NCBI GenBank assembly: GCA_022393335.1
Contig: JAJEKB010021016.1
Location: 787,156 to 851,155 of the forward strand
DNA length: 64,000 nucleotides
Reading direction: 5' to 3'
Source of the DNA: Macrotrachela quadricornifera
Taxonomy: Eukaryota > Rotifera > Eurotatoria > Philodinida > Philodinidae
In this document: in pieces, positions 1-11,301 of the stretch
Numbering within the stretch: position 1 is the stretch's first letter
Layout of the letters: each line of letters starts with the position of its first letter
The notes under the pieces: model-generated
Databases searched by the model: none
The model's input: the letters and a program-made list of their open reading frames with translations, nothing else
Told to the model about the DNA's origin: nothing
Position numbers and translations under genes: made by a program

Positions 1-111
1 AAACTAAATATTGATATGAATAAATGTCCGTTTCCATGGCAATTGTACATTAGTCTTGGTGGAAGTGGAGATCAAATTAGACTTCTTAATAGTGTAACTA
101 CACATTTTTAG
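1..111 (+). CDS. 3' end of an unidentified gene
   Basis: Frame 1 is open from the first base to a TAG at 109-111, giving 36 residues that end in LLNSVTTHF. Tryptophan, cysteine and prolines near the start (NKCPFPWQLY) and a glycine-serine turn (LGGSGDQI) look protein-like, but the stretch is too short to assign to a family. The upstream part lies outside the window. It could also be chance open frame; without the rest of the gene this cannot be settled. Confidence 0.35.
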   Translation, partial: KLNIDMNKCPFPWQLYISLGGSGDQIRLLNSVTTHF

Positions 112-675
112 ATATAAACTTCTTTTTATATCATTAATGTATTTTATTTTATTGATTAGTATTTTAAAATTATAAAATATCATATAATAATTAAAATTTA
201 GTTCAATTATAATTCATAATTCAAAATAATATTGAATTTTAATCCTTTTTAAAATCAAATTTTACAGCAGTGTCAGACTTGAAAGTTGAATTTAAGTATT
301 GAATAGTCGACATTCAAGTGTTCATTTATTTGTGTTTTGTGCGTGTTTCGCTCTCGTCCTCAATCCTCTTTTCTTAAGAAATAAATCTAACGAATTTAAC
401 ATGCTCCGTTAAATGAATAAAAGAAAAATATAAATTTTTCTTCTAACAATCTCGGATGGAAAAGAGAAAAATTGGTAGGCAACATATGACAAGAATGATA
501 AAACGTTGTGATGAAAATATTTTGTAGCTTATTAGTTTTTCGTTATAGATAACAACACTTCTTGAGAACAAATTTTAAAGATCAGGCTTAGACAGCTGAA
601 ATTATTACAAACATTAGTATCAATCTGATTCGAGCAACATTCACGATGACCAATACACCAACTAACGTTCGTAAT
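112..675. other. AT-rich intergenic DNA
   Basis: No open frame or repeat that I can support. It ends at the TA dinucleotide (676-677) where the mariner-like element begins. Confidence 0.5.
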
Positions 676-677
676 TA

Positions 678-2107
678 CTTAGGACATACCAAAAGTTGTG
701 AGGGAGGTGCTTTTTCTCCTTAAGCTGGAGTATAAAAAAGTTTCTTTTTTTATCAATAGATAGAGCGTGTTTCACTCTATCTTTCTATACTATTTGATAA
801 TTCTTCGTCTCCTACCAAGTTAGTGAGATTTCGAGAAAACTATTTTGCGTACAATTCTCTGGTAGCAGAAGCTTATATTTTCGCCTATACATCGTTCTTT
901 TTCGTTTTTTCTTTCTTTTCTTACAACTTGCTTCTACATATACATAAGAAGAAATGCGTCTAACTTATTATCGGCACTATTACGGATCGTCGTATATTTT
1001 CTTTTTTCCTTTTCTTCTCCTCTCCTCTTTCACTTTCGATGACTACTGAAAATCTTCGCTTTTACATAAAAGTTCGTACTGCACTTAGCATTCCAGTAAG
1101 AGTTATCCATCATGAATTGAATTCTGTTTATGGTAATGAAGTTCCTGGTCCAAGTACAGTCGAACAATGGTCGAAATTGTTTCGTCTTCTCATCGATGAT
1201 GATCCTTACATTACAATCGAAGATATCCAATAACAAACTGATTTGAATCATCAGACTGTTCAACGAATAATCATTGATCATTAAAGTTTCATAGGATAAC
1301 CTCACGTTACATACCTAAGGATCTCACCGATTTTCAACGAGCTAAACGAATTCAAATATGCCAGCATAATTTAGCGGAATTTCACTAGGGAACGTAGCGT
1401 TTATGCGATATAATTACTGGTGATGAGTTCTGGTTCCGTTACAAACAGATCGGTCGAAAGATATCAAACAAGACTTGGGTAGTTATAGGAGATCCTCCAT
1501 CTACTGTTCTTCGAGAGAGTCAATTTGCACCAAAAACCTTGCTTTCGATCTTTTTTAAATCGACAAGGCCTATGTTAATCCATTGCATCGAACGCGGACA
1601 AATTGTTGACCATCATTATTACATCAACCAGTGTTTACGACCTCTGATCGATTTCATGAACTCCTTGACTTCACACAATTACAAACAGACCTTCTAGAAA
1701 TGGATCGAAAGGATGCAGTTGTGTGCAGATAATCATGGTAATTACTTTGAACATTTAATGAAGTAATCACCAAATTCATTTTTATTTATGTTTTCTTTTC
1801 TTTTCCACTGGTATCAATACACAGTAAAACATGTGCAAGCAGGTTATAGGAAATGATAAGGAGAAAAGAAAGAAAAAACGAAAAAGAACGATGTATAGAC
1901 GAAAATATAAGCTTCTGCTACCAGAGAGTTGTATGTAAAAAAAACTTTTTCTAGAAATCTGACTAACTTGGTAGAAGACGAAGAATTATCAAATAGCATA
2001 GAAAGATAGAGTGAAACACATTCTATCTATTGATAAAAAAAGAAACTTTTTTATACTCCTGCTTAAGGAAAAAAGTATCTCCATCATTACTTTTGATATG
2101 TCCTCAG
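678..2107 (+). mobile_element. mariner-like element with long terminal inverted repeats
   Basis: The element is bounded by TA on both sides (676-677 and 2108-2109), the target duplication expected of Tc1/mariner. Its ends read CTTAGGACATACCAAAAGT (left) and CTGAGGACATATCAAAAGT (right, reverse complement). The inverted repeats run about 250 bp (about 678-927 and 1858-2107), far longer than the 20-30 bp of classical mariners, and include matching blocks such as the poly-pyrimidine tract and AGCAGAAGCTTATATTTTCG. The interior holds a decayed transposase. The arms differ at scattered positions, so the insertion is not recent. Confidence 0.85.
1039..1765 (+). pseudogene. mariner-type transposase, broken
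   Basis: The first 64 codons from ATG 1039 contain the N-terminal helix-turn-helix region of mariner transposases (ENLRFYIKVRTALSIPVRVI, then EVPGPSTVEQWSKLF) and stop at a TAA near 1231. Readable blocks continue in shifting frames: TGDEFWFRY, the first catalytic Asp region; PKTLLSIFFKSTRPMLIHC and a following HHYYINQCL segment typical of mariner catalytic domains; and ADNHG near 1727, a remnant of the second Asp block. Several stops and frameshifts interrupt it. It lies centrally between the inverted repeats at 678-2107 and must once have served that element. Family assignment is from recognised motifs, not from a search. Confidence 0.8.
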
Positions 2108-2109
2108 TA

Positions 2110-2947
2110 GTTTTGTTTAAATTAATTAATAATTTCCAGTAATGTATTGACTTTTCATTCCAAACTTATATCAATTTTTAAAAGAGAATCAGACTGTTCA
2201 AGTTTAACATTAAGAATGAAAATTTTATTTTTCGTTTATCTATATAAAATTAATATTGTATATCTATATATATCGACAATACTTATTTTAGTTAAACTTT
2301 ATTTTTTCATTGTGAAAATAAAGAAGTATTAGATTTTATTTTGATGTACAGGCATTTTTAACTACTTTTTGTGTTTTGAAATCTAGCGAAATATTCATTT
2401 GTTAGTATAATATATAGAAAATTATTTTTCTTTCAAATTTCAATTAATGCTATCATTATTGGATTGTAATAATTATATAAATAACTATATTACTTGTTTA
2501 TTATGAATATATATTTTTTCTTCTAATTGGTTACTTTTTCATTTTTCTTATACAGATTTATACATCTTCGCATTTCAAAAATGTACATATGAATATCTAC
2601 AGAGATACAGAATTTTCTCTCTTTCTTTGCACCAATATTATCTGATTCGGAAGCGTTATATGCATAAAAGACGGAATGGACACAAATAAACTAGTTTTTA
2701 GACGATCATACAATTTGGTTATGATAGCAACGATATTATTTCGGATAAAGTTACAAAAAGATTCTTTTTCTTGTTTTTTCTCTCTCGTCGATGTGTTGTT
2801 TATACTTCCTTGTCATCATATTTAAGAATAAGTTATGACGTCATTAATAGTCTTCGCTAAGATAGAAAAGAGATAACACATACTTTTTCTCTTATAAATA
2901 CTTAGAAAAGGAAGTATAGAATATTGTCTTTCTGAAAAAACATAAAT
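2110..2947. other. AT-rich intergenic DNA
   Basis: Contains only short open frames of low complexity and T-rich stretches. The last part may be the promoter and 5' leader of the BTB gene that follows. No clear TATA box could be singled out in such AT-rich DNA. Confidence 0.4.
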
Positions 2948-3025
2948 ATGTCGTTTCTTTCACGCATAGTAAGTATTTAGTCATTTGATAAGAGTGTAAA
3001 TTGAAAATATGATTGTATAAATTAG

Positions 3026-3808
3026 TTGATTTTGTTTATTATAATATGGATAAATTATAACAATACTTCTACAAGTACTATTCAATTGAAAAGAAGTCAA
3101 CCAATACATGAAGAAGATCTTACTGAAGTTGTTAAACCACAACATCGCATGAAATGCGATGAAAATCGACCTTTAAGTCAAGGTGAACTGGAAGAATGTA
3201 TTAGAAATGCAGATGTCATTCAACTTAATATTGGTGGTGAAATAATGATGACCACTCGTAAAACACTTACTCGTTCTCCAAAATCAATTCTTTCAATAAT
3301 GTTTAATGGTGATTGGGAACAGAGGTTACCGATGGATAAAAAAGGAAATATATTTTTAGATTTTAATCCAATTCTTTTTCGTCATTTACTTGACCAATTA
3401 CAAATATTAGATAAAAATAATATAATTAACATTTATCCTCCTTCACAACCTTCACTTATTGAACCATTTAAAAAGATGCTTAAAAAATTAAATTTTAATC
3501 AATTTTCATCATTAGAAAATAATATTGTTACTTTTAATGTTGGTGGTCAAATTATTACAAATCAACGTAAAACATTTGATCAAATATCTAATTCTACTTT
3601 AAGTAACATTGTTACATCGTCGAACGTTACCAAATTTGATAATAAAAGTAATATTTTTCTTGACTACGATCCAAAATTATTTCAACATTTGATTAAACAA
3701 TTAAGAAAAAAGTCATCTAAGAACGCTGATTGTTCAAAAGAATTGTCGAATCAAGAATACATTTTTTTCAAAAAAGTATTTCCTGAGTTGAATATTTGTA
3801 GTAAGTAA
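3026..3808 (+). CDS. Double BTB/KCTD-type (K+ channel tetramerisation domain) protein
   Basis: The 260-codon frame contains two copies of the BTB_2/T1 fold. The first, about residues 64-125, runs from VIQLNIGGEIMMTTRKTL to NIFLDFNPILFRHLLDQL; the second, about 167-226, from IVTFNVGGQIITNQRKTF to NIFLDYDPKLFQHLIKQL. KCTD proteins use this domain to oligomerise and often act as adaptors for cullin-3 ubiquitin ligases; that role here is inference. There is no channel pore. The frame opens directly after TAG 3023-3025, a good acceptor. A short exon 2948-2968 (ATG then SFLSRI, donor GTAAGT) joins in phase across a 57-nt intron and would give a hydrophobic N-terminus. The first internal ATG is 3149, which would drop that segment. 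Two BTB domains in tandem are unusual for KCTDs, which normally have one. Confidence 0.75.
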   Translation: MILFIIIWINYNNTSTSTIQLKRSQPIHEEDLTEVVKPQHRMKCDENRPLSQGELEECIRNADVIQLNIGGEIMMTTRKTLTRSPKSILSIMFNGDWEQRLPMDKKGNIFLDFNPILFRHLLDQLQILDKNNIINIYPPSQPSLIEPFKKMLKKLNFNQFSSLENNIVTFNVGGQIITNQRKTFDQISNSTLSNIVTSSNVTKFDNKSNIFLDYDPKLFQHLIKQLRKKSSKNADCSKELSNQEYIFFKKVFPELNICSK

Positions 3809-5584
3809 AATACATTTCATATTAGTAGAATTCGGTTTCTTCTCATTCTTTTTACATAACTAAGCAAATTTTGCAATATAATTTCCTAACTATGTAAACA
3901 ATTAATATTATTTCTTAGATAAATGATGTATAAATTAGAGTCCATTTTTATCTAATTTATGTAGAATGAATCAATAAACTTGTAATATGATTAATTATAT
4001 AAATTAGTTGAATTTCTTATCTATTCGAAATTATTGAAAAGTCATACGAATAATACGCTTTAGTAAAAACTTAGAAGTAAAAGCTTCAGCTGTAAACAAA
4101 ATCAAAAATTTAGTAAAAGGAAATAGATAAAAGAGTAAAATTAAATATGTTAATATAAAATGTTTTTTGAATTCGAGAATAATGAAAACTTATTATTTTC
4201 TTTGATTCTTTGGTGTTTTCAATTTTTTTTTGAATCCGAGATAAAAAAAAGAAACAAATGTTTTGACCAAAGCGCGAATATGGTGAGTCTAAAAAAGACA
4301 GATCCATTTTTTAGCGCTCTCAACTTCACCGATATCAACACAATTGACTTTGACAACACCACAAACATCTTTCACGATCATATTGATTCAATATGCAACT
4401 ACTTCTGAGCACTAAAAGAACTCAGCACGCGAAAAACGCCGTCCATATTCTCAATCAACCTGTGGATACTCCTTCTTAAAAATAATGTAGGCTTTCGTGA
4501 GTCTAGCGTGAATTATATCTAGTTCTTTTTCCTGCAGTGTCTTTTCATGGGTCTATGAATATCTCATACATCTTTCTCTTGTATGGTGCGTCTCAGTGAA
4601 CCTTCATAGATCTATCGATATTTCATATACGTTATTTTTTTTCTATGGAATGATAGAAAACTCCATGGAGTTTCAGAATATATGATTAGCTTTTAAACAA
4701 TGTTACCTTATAGTAACAATATATTTGAAGTATTGAGTAAAATAATTTTTTTTCAAGAGTATCTATAAAAATATTTATGTACTTTATAGAATTAAATCAC
4801 AAAAAGAAAAACACTCTGGTAAGTTCCTATGCAGAGGCTCGCTGAGAAGTCTCCAAGAATTTCGCTTAATTTAGTGGACTCATCAGGGACTTCACGAAAG
4901 AATCTCGACTAGGGAAATAATTGTCAAGCAATATTTTTGGAAGTCTACCAGAAAAGTCTCATATGACTGATAAGCAAAGAATTCAAATATTATCATTTCG
5001 CATATTCTTTACTACTACTGGAAACAGACAAATAAATATTGTTGATAATGAGAATGGAAATAAGAGAGAAAACATTTTTGAGTGAACTCACCAAACAGCT
5101 TAATAGAACACTGTGTAAAACTATATAAAATAAAACTTAAAGAAATATACTATCTTGAGGGTGAGATATAAATATTTTTTATCTAGATCTCAATGAAACA
5201 ATGGATATAAAAAGAAAAAGAAGATCATTACAGAACAAGAAATATCTATTACTAATACATCTCTATATTTTTTCTATGAACTATTTTAATATATGATACT
5301 TAACAATGTTCTATGAATGTTTTTAGAGGATTTAAGACTATTTGTATCAAGAAAAAGGTTCTTTCCAATTTACACTTTCTTTATATTTGAGAAATCATTG
5401 ATATAGGCATCCATAAGATATGATATAATAGTACTTCTCTTTACAGTAACTGAGAATTTTCTCTATTTTTCTTTATCACATCAAACAGAGTGAAAAATAA
5501 CATTATAGAAGTTTTTCTTTTCTCACAATTCAAAGAAAATGAGAGATTCATTGTGACGATGATCATGTTTTCTCTTTCTTTTAG
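3809..5584. other. Long AT-rich spacer before the NHL gene
   Basis: No convincing gene. Short open frames at 4110-4408 on both strands are low-complexity. About 4540-4690 has loose, diverged copies of a 'catgggtctatgaatatct'-type phrase. The spacer probably contains the undetected 5' exon(s) of the NHL gene, because that gene's main exon begins at an acceptor (TTTCTTTTAG ending at 5584). Confidence 0.4.
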
Positions 5585-6498
5585 TACCATTTCGTGCTAG
5601 TTTGATAGATATACCTGCAAATGCCAAATGGAACAAAACTGGTCAAACAGTAGGAGGACGAACTCCAACACTCTCTGGCCCTTACGAGTTATATGTGGAT
5701 GATGAACAAACAATTTATGTTACTGATTTTGGAAATCACCGTATTGTAGCATGGAAATCAGGTGCAACAAATGGACAAATAGTGGCAGGTGGACATGGAC
5801 AAGGCGATGGTACTCATCAATTGAATAGACCAACAGATGTGATCGTGGATAAAGAGAGAAATAGCCTTATTATTTGTGATCGAGGGAATAGGAGAGTAGT
5901 AAGATGGCCTCGTCAAAATAGAACAAGTGGAAAAATAATTATTCCTAGTATCTCTTGTTATGGTTTGACAATGGATGACAATGGTTTTCTTTATGTCTCT
6001 GATTTTGACGAAAATGAAGTAAGAAGATATCGAATGGGTGAATCCCAAGGAATAGTAGTAGCAGGTGGAAATGGAAAAGGAAATCGTCTTGATCAGCTCC
6101 ATTCCCCCGCTTACATATTCGTCGATCGAGAACATTCAGTATTTGTGTCTGATTGGAATAATCATCGTGTAATGAAATGGATAGAAGGTGCAAAAGAAGG
6201 TATTGTTGTTGCTGGTGGGCAAGGATATGGAAATAGTCTGACACAATTGTCTTATCCTCAAGGAGTTGTAGTTGATCAATTGGGTACTGTTTATATAGCT
6301 GATGAATATAACCATCGAATTGTACGTTGGCGTAAAGGATCACAACAAGGAAATATTATTGCTGGTGGAAATGGTGAAGGAACACAAGCAAATCAACTCA
6401 ATTTGCCTGTGGGGTTGTCATTTGATCGACAAGATAATCTCTATGTTGTTGATCATAGGAACAATCGAGTACAACGATTTAACATTGAAATACCATGA
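5585..6498 (+). CDS. NHL-repeat protein, six-bladed propeller (main exon)
   Basis: The exon opens after a pyrimidine-rich acceptor ending at 5584 and reads (x)PFRASLIDIPANAKW onward to a TGA at 6496-6498, about 303 codons. Six NHL repeats follow one another, each ending in a phrase like YVTDFGNHRIVAW, IICDRGNRRVVRW, YVSDFDENEVRRY, FVSDWNNHRVMKW, YIADEYNHRIVRW and YVVDHRNNRVQRF. Repeats are separated by loops of the form VAGGxGxGxxxxQL. Six blades make a closed beta-propeller, used by this family for protein or ligand binding; no enzymatic residue is evident. The exon lacks its own ATG near the start, so at least one upstream exon, perhaps with a signal peptide, is missing from this model. Many related NHL proteins are known in bdelloids, but the ligand is unknown. 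Confidence 0.85.
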
Positions 6499-6583
6499 AA
6501 TTAATGGAATGAACTGATAAACTTTATTATTTTCAGCTATTGATTATTATACTTTGATTGCCATGTAATTTCAATTGAAAAGG

Positions 6584-6589
6584 AATAAA
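6584..6589 (+). promoter_or_regulatory. poly(A) signal of the NHL gene
   Basis: AATAAA lies 86 bp after the stop codon, at a typical distance for a cleavage and polyadenylation signal. Confidence 0.5.
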
Positions 6590-6635
6590 AGAATGAAAAT
6601 AAATTGATGTATATATATTTTCTTTAAAAAAAAAG

Positions 6636-7115
6636 AGTTTTATAGAATCCTTCGAGAAGGTTCTATAGATTTCCAAAAGACTCCAAATGTGTCGAAGTCT
6701 CAAAAAAAGGATAAGAAATTCGATAGAATCTTTTGAAGGTTCTGTGGAGTACCCACTAGCAGAACAATCTCTTGCAGAATCTTTTTTTCGGTTCTGTAGA
6801 GCAAAAAACGGTTCCGTGAGGAAATACGAAATCTAGAAGATTCTGTACAAAACCATTAGACCTCAATATGGAACCATTAGAGTTTCTCATGAAACGTTAA
6901 TGGTTTTGTACAGAACTCTCAAGATTTCGTACTTTTTCACAGAACGTTTTTTTGCTCTACAGAACCGGAAAAAAGATTCTGCAAGAGATGATTCTTCTAG
7001 TGGGTACTCCCCAGAACCTTCAAAAGGTTTTGTCAAATTTTTATCCTTTTTTCGAGACTTTGGACACATTTGAGGACTTTTAGAAATCTACAGAATCTTT
7101 TCGGAGGGTTCTGGA
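6636..7115. repeat. Foldback element (about 220-bp inverted arms)
   Basis: The left arm (about 6636-6862) and right arm (about 6896-7115) are reverse complements with scattered mismatches. Shared blocks include GGAGTACCCACTAG, TCTCTTGCAGAATC, GGTTCTGTAGAGCAAAAAA and TTCTGTACAAAACCATTA. The short centre is itself partly palindromic around AACCATTAGAGTTTCTCATG. Within each arm the phrase TTCTGTAGA/TTCTGTGGA recurs. No coding frame belongs to it; it is a non-autonomous hairpin element just downstream of the NHL gene. Confidence 0.85.
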
Positions 7116-7266
7116 AACCTTCTTTGCTTTTAGAGGATACTCACGTTCACGCGCGCGACCAGAGAGGTCCTGTTTGTTAGAGGCAAAAAAGCCAACAGCG
7201 GCAAGACAATGTACGCATATAAAAGGTCTTTCTATTGTCTTTGTCCAATAAGAGCAGTATCTCGGG

Positions 7267-7301
7267 GTTGAATTAATGTAGGAAACATACATTAATTCAA
7301 C
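7267..7301. repeat. Perfect 14-bp hairpin
   Basis: GTTGAATTAATGTA at 7267-7280 is followed after a 7-bp loop (GGAAACA) by its exact reverse complement at 7288-7301. It may be a terminator-like or MITE-end structure; no partner gene is evident. Confidence 0.7.
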
Positions 7302-9226
7302 GCTAAAAGAATAATGAAGTTAATAGAACGAAAAACATTCACCTCCTCAAAAAAAGATTTAGTTTTAGATCGAAACAAATATATTACTCTTTGTTCCAAT
7401 GTAACAGTCATTGAATTAATTATCAACAATAAATTAAATATAAAAGAGAAATTTTATCTTCTATCTATAACTAATTGAGAATTATTTTTAAAAGAGTTAC
7501 TTATTTAAATGATATTTTAATGATAAGTATCATCTTGTTATATAGTATAGTAAAACAACGACCATTCATTATCAAAGCGATTAACTTCGTCGATCATATA
7601 TGTTATTGTTTTCCATTCATATATGCACACATATGTGAAACAATGGCTAAAAGAAAAGATTTCGTCAAGCTATTCAGTCATATATGAGCAACATTTGTAT
7701 GCATATGATTAATTGTTTTTAAATAGATATGTACTCTTTTATATTAAAATTATTTGATATAATGAGGCGTGTAGCTACTGCCCATTTAAAAACAAAAGAC
7801 ATGTGGGTATTTTTTGAATAACTTTTGATATGAACAAGATAGAGACCTGTAGTTTTCATCATTGCAAGAAGAGGATGACTAAACACACCAACCCATGTAC
7901 AATTGTTAAGGTGTATCTCAAACATAGGTAGTGATTCATTGTCATCTTGAAAGAGTAGACCATTGCTCTTGGAAGGTAGAATAAATCTTAAAATTTGAGG
8001 AGTCTGCTCGAATCATCAACTCAAGAAGTACAAAACTATATATAACGTTTGGTCCAAACTTTACTAGTTTGCGAGTTCTAGGTATTCCACAATTATAGTC
8101 CATTTTGACAGCGTTTTTTGTAAAAAAATCTCAGTTTTTTCGTTTTCTTGGAAAAATCAGACCTGTTTTTAAGGCATTTTTTTGTTCAACTATTAAAAAG
8201 GGTTTCAAAAATTCAAATAAAAAATCATTCGTTTATACGATTCGATGCATTTTCATCTGCTCTTTCGAACGGTGAAAACCGCAGCTCTCTATCGCATACC
8301 TATCAAAACTTAACAAAAAATAGCTACATGCTTTTTATTTTAAATAGAGAGTAGCGCAGGTTCAATGCTTTCCGTTTTTGAAATAATGGCTGTATCTTAA
8401 GTATTCAATTCCATAGGGTCTAGTTCCAGTTCATTTATTTGATCATCCACATCAATAATTTGTTGTTGAACATTGGTAGTTTGTGTTAAAGTATTTCATC
8501 GAAAATAACGTATTTTTTTTATAAGTGGTGTGGGTTTTTCAAATGTCATCATATGTAATGCTACTGTTTCTAATTTAAACGTTTCAACATTCTTTTTCAT
8601 ATCATAACACTTCACATCAATTTCTGCCCGTGACATGTTATACATTTGTTGACAGCGGCTCTTCCAATTTTTTAGGAGCAATGACTTCGCACATACTGAA
8701 CAATGTCTTGTATAACTACACTGTAAACTAGAAAATAAATTATACAGTATAACAGAGAATATTCTAGAAAAGTCCATACGAATTCATTAACGAATTTCTA
8801 CTTTCTCGAGAATTCGATATTCAAGATAATTGAAATAACATATTCGATTTTCTAGTTTGTAAATCGAAAGTGAATTCATATGAATTTTTCCAGGAAATTG
8901 CATTTGATTTAGTAATTCGAGCATTTCCTGGAAAGTTGAATATCTACTAAAACTTTCTGTCTCTCACAGAAAATGCCTCCAATCAAGTTAACAATTAAAT
9001 GATTTAAGTTGAAATAATTTCATAAACATACGCTTCATATAAATGCATCATATTGCATAGGTCAATAGTTGTAATTTAAATATAAATAATACTATAACAC
9101 TCAGCTTATAAAAATGTATCACATAACAAAAATTAATCATTTTAATTTAAATGGAAACAATATGATAGCATTTAATTTATATAAATGCATCAAATGAAAC
9201 AAATAAATAATTTTAATTTGAATAAT
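7302..9226. other. Decayed intergenic DNA with two possible gene relics
   Basis: On the minus strand around 7725-8010 a reading such as LLFQDDNESLPMFEIHL is followed by TWVGVFSHPLLAMMK and MSFVFKWAVATRL. Around 8400-8777 (minus) a 93-codon frame contains RHCSVCAKSLLLKNWKSRC, and a further stretch reads DVDDQINELELDPMELNT to a stop. Both look more protein-like than random but I recognise neither family and both are interrupted. The remainder, including 8780-9220, is AT-rich with no support for a gene. Confidence 0.3.
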
Positions 9227-10196
9227 GGAAGTGGCTATATCCACATATGTGTACAGGGTGTCTGAAAAGTCACTTACTAAAAAAAATTTGAATATCTTCC
9301 TTACGGCTCGAACAAACGAGCTGACCTTTTTATCAACGATAGAGGCATGTTCAAAGTTTATATCGATAAAGACATGTCCAGAGAGACTCTTTGTTAAGTA
9401 TCATTATTGGTTTGAACAAAAAAATGTTTACTTTTTCACCGATCCGAACAGAGCGAGCGAAAAGTCATCTTACCAAGAAAAAATTGAATATTTCTGCTAC
9501 AGCTCAACCAAACAAACTGATATTTTTACCCATAATAGCGGTACGTTCATACTTGAAATCCGTACGGACAAAGTTAGAGAAAACTTTTGTTAAGTACCAC
9601 GAATGACCTCAACAAAAAATGTTTACTTTTTCATGGATAAGAGAAAAGACCAGTGTACTTAACAAAGAATTTCTCGAGACATGTCTTTATGAGCCTGAAG
9701 CTTGAACATGCCTCTATTATTGAAAGAAGAATCCGTTCGTTTGCTCGAGCCGTAATGGAGATAACCAGTTTTTTCTCCGTTACGTAATTTTTGGGCAACC
9801 TTGAAAAATCATTTTGTCGAAAAAAGAATTGAATATCTTCTTCACGGTTCAAGCAAACGAGCTGATTTTTTTACCAATGACAAAGGCATATTTAAGCTTC
9901 ATATTCATAAAGACATGCCTAGAGAGATCTTTTGTTAAGTATATTGTTTTTTCTTCCTATCTGTGAAAAAGTAAAAACTTTTTTGTTCAAACCAATAATG
10001 ATAGTTAACAAAGAGTATCTCTGGACATGTCTTTATGAATAGAAACTTTGAACATGCCTCTATCAATGATAAAAAAATCAGCTCGTTTGCTCGAGCCGTA
10101 AGGAAGATATTCAAATTTGTTTTTGGTAAGTAACTTTTCAGACACCCTGTACATAGTCAAGTGGCTATATCCACACAAGTGTATATAGCCACTTCC
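9227..10196. repeat. Outer palindrome split by a MITE insertion
   Basis: GGAAGTGGCTATAT at 9227-9240 is mirrored by ATATAGCCACTTCC at 10183-10196. A second direct copy of GTGGCTATATCCACA lies at 10161-10175. The 9254-10149 element seems to have landed inside a small hairpin repeat. Confidence 0.6.
9254..10149. mobile_element. Composite Tc1/mariner-like MITE made of about five units
   Basis: The ends are CAGGGTGTCTGAAAAGT and its reverse complement, flanked by TA on each side (9252-9253 and 10150-10151). Inside, a unit of about 180 bp occurs about five times: direct near 9254-9440 and 9450-9635, inverted near 9636-9790, direct near 9795-9955 and inverted near 9965-10149. Each unit carries recognisable phrases such as TTGAATATCTTCCTTACGG, GAGGCATGTTCAA, AAGACATGTCCAGAGAGA and TGTTTACTTTTTCA. 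No transposase is encoded. Diverged copies of the same unit occur at 54876-55230. Confidence 0.8.
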
Positions 10197-11301
10197 TATT
10201 TTGTTATTAATATTGATATGGATATGCAAATTTTGAGACATTGTATTGATTAAATTTGTTGTTATTACCGATCTTTTGAAAATCTACTTTATATTCCTTG
10301 GAAATTACTATTCTTTCATTTTGGATTTATTATTAATTAAACATCTCTGATGAAGTAATTGTATATCACAATAAGTAATTCACATACAACTACTTAATAT
10401 ACTTACTCTCGGTTGATCAGTTAATTTATCTAAATTATTTTTAATTTCGTCTATTTTTTTTATTTAATTCTTGACAATAATCTATCAAATGATATTGACA
10501 AAATATTTGTAAATAACATTTACATCTATAGTGTTACTTTTGTCTTTATCATATCTTATATATCGAATCTTATCATTTGCTGTGTCGAATATTTTGATGA
10601 TGATGACTTTAAATTCTTTTAAGTTTATATTTAACATTCTATTAGATATAATAGAAAGATTAATTTATTTAATAAATCATTTTTTTTTGCTTTTTACTAC
10701 ACATTAATTTCAATATAAAAAAACTATCGAAAAATTATTTATAAATTTAAATTAATAAATTTTGTTTTAATTATTTTTTAAATAAATTATTGTTAAAATA
10801 TTTCTCAATCAATATTTCATCATTTGTTATTAATAAATGAATTGAAGATATTATCATTATATTTAGACTAGATTAAAATTTTTCTTTTTCATATTATAAA
10901 GAAGTTTTTCTTAAAAAGAATTTATTTTATAATTTGTTTTTTACAAAATCAATAATGCAGTAAATATAAAACATGGGTGATAGTTGATCAATTGTAGTTG
11001 TCATCATTGGCTTTTTTTTTCATCATTTCCATCTCGTTTAATACTTCTATTACGTTGTCAAGTTTTTCATTGGAATATTCTTTATTCTCTTTTTTTGAAA
11101 TTTGTTTTAGTCAAATTTAAGGATATAAAAAAAAGATTCTAAGAAGTTTTATTGAACTCATTTTCTTAAATTATGAATTAAAAAGATCAATTAAACTTTA
11201 TATAGGTTAATACTCATTTAAAAAATATTGATAAACAATAAATTCTTCATGTTTGGCACTTTATTTGGTTAAATTTTTCTATTCGAATATAAATTTTTGA
11301 A
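10197..11301. other. AT-rich intergenic DNA
   Basis: I see no gene and no strong repeat; many short poly-A/T tracts. Confidence 0.5.

Noticed and set aside
5758..6343. Two minus-strand frames of 125 and 132 codons
   Set aside because: They are antisense shadows of the NHL gene, whose repeats explain their periodic pattern.
7080..7292. 70-codon minus-strand frame over the foldback arm
   Set aside because: Lies across the end of a hairpin element and a GC-richer island; no start context or domain.
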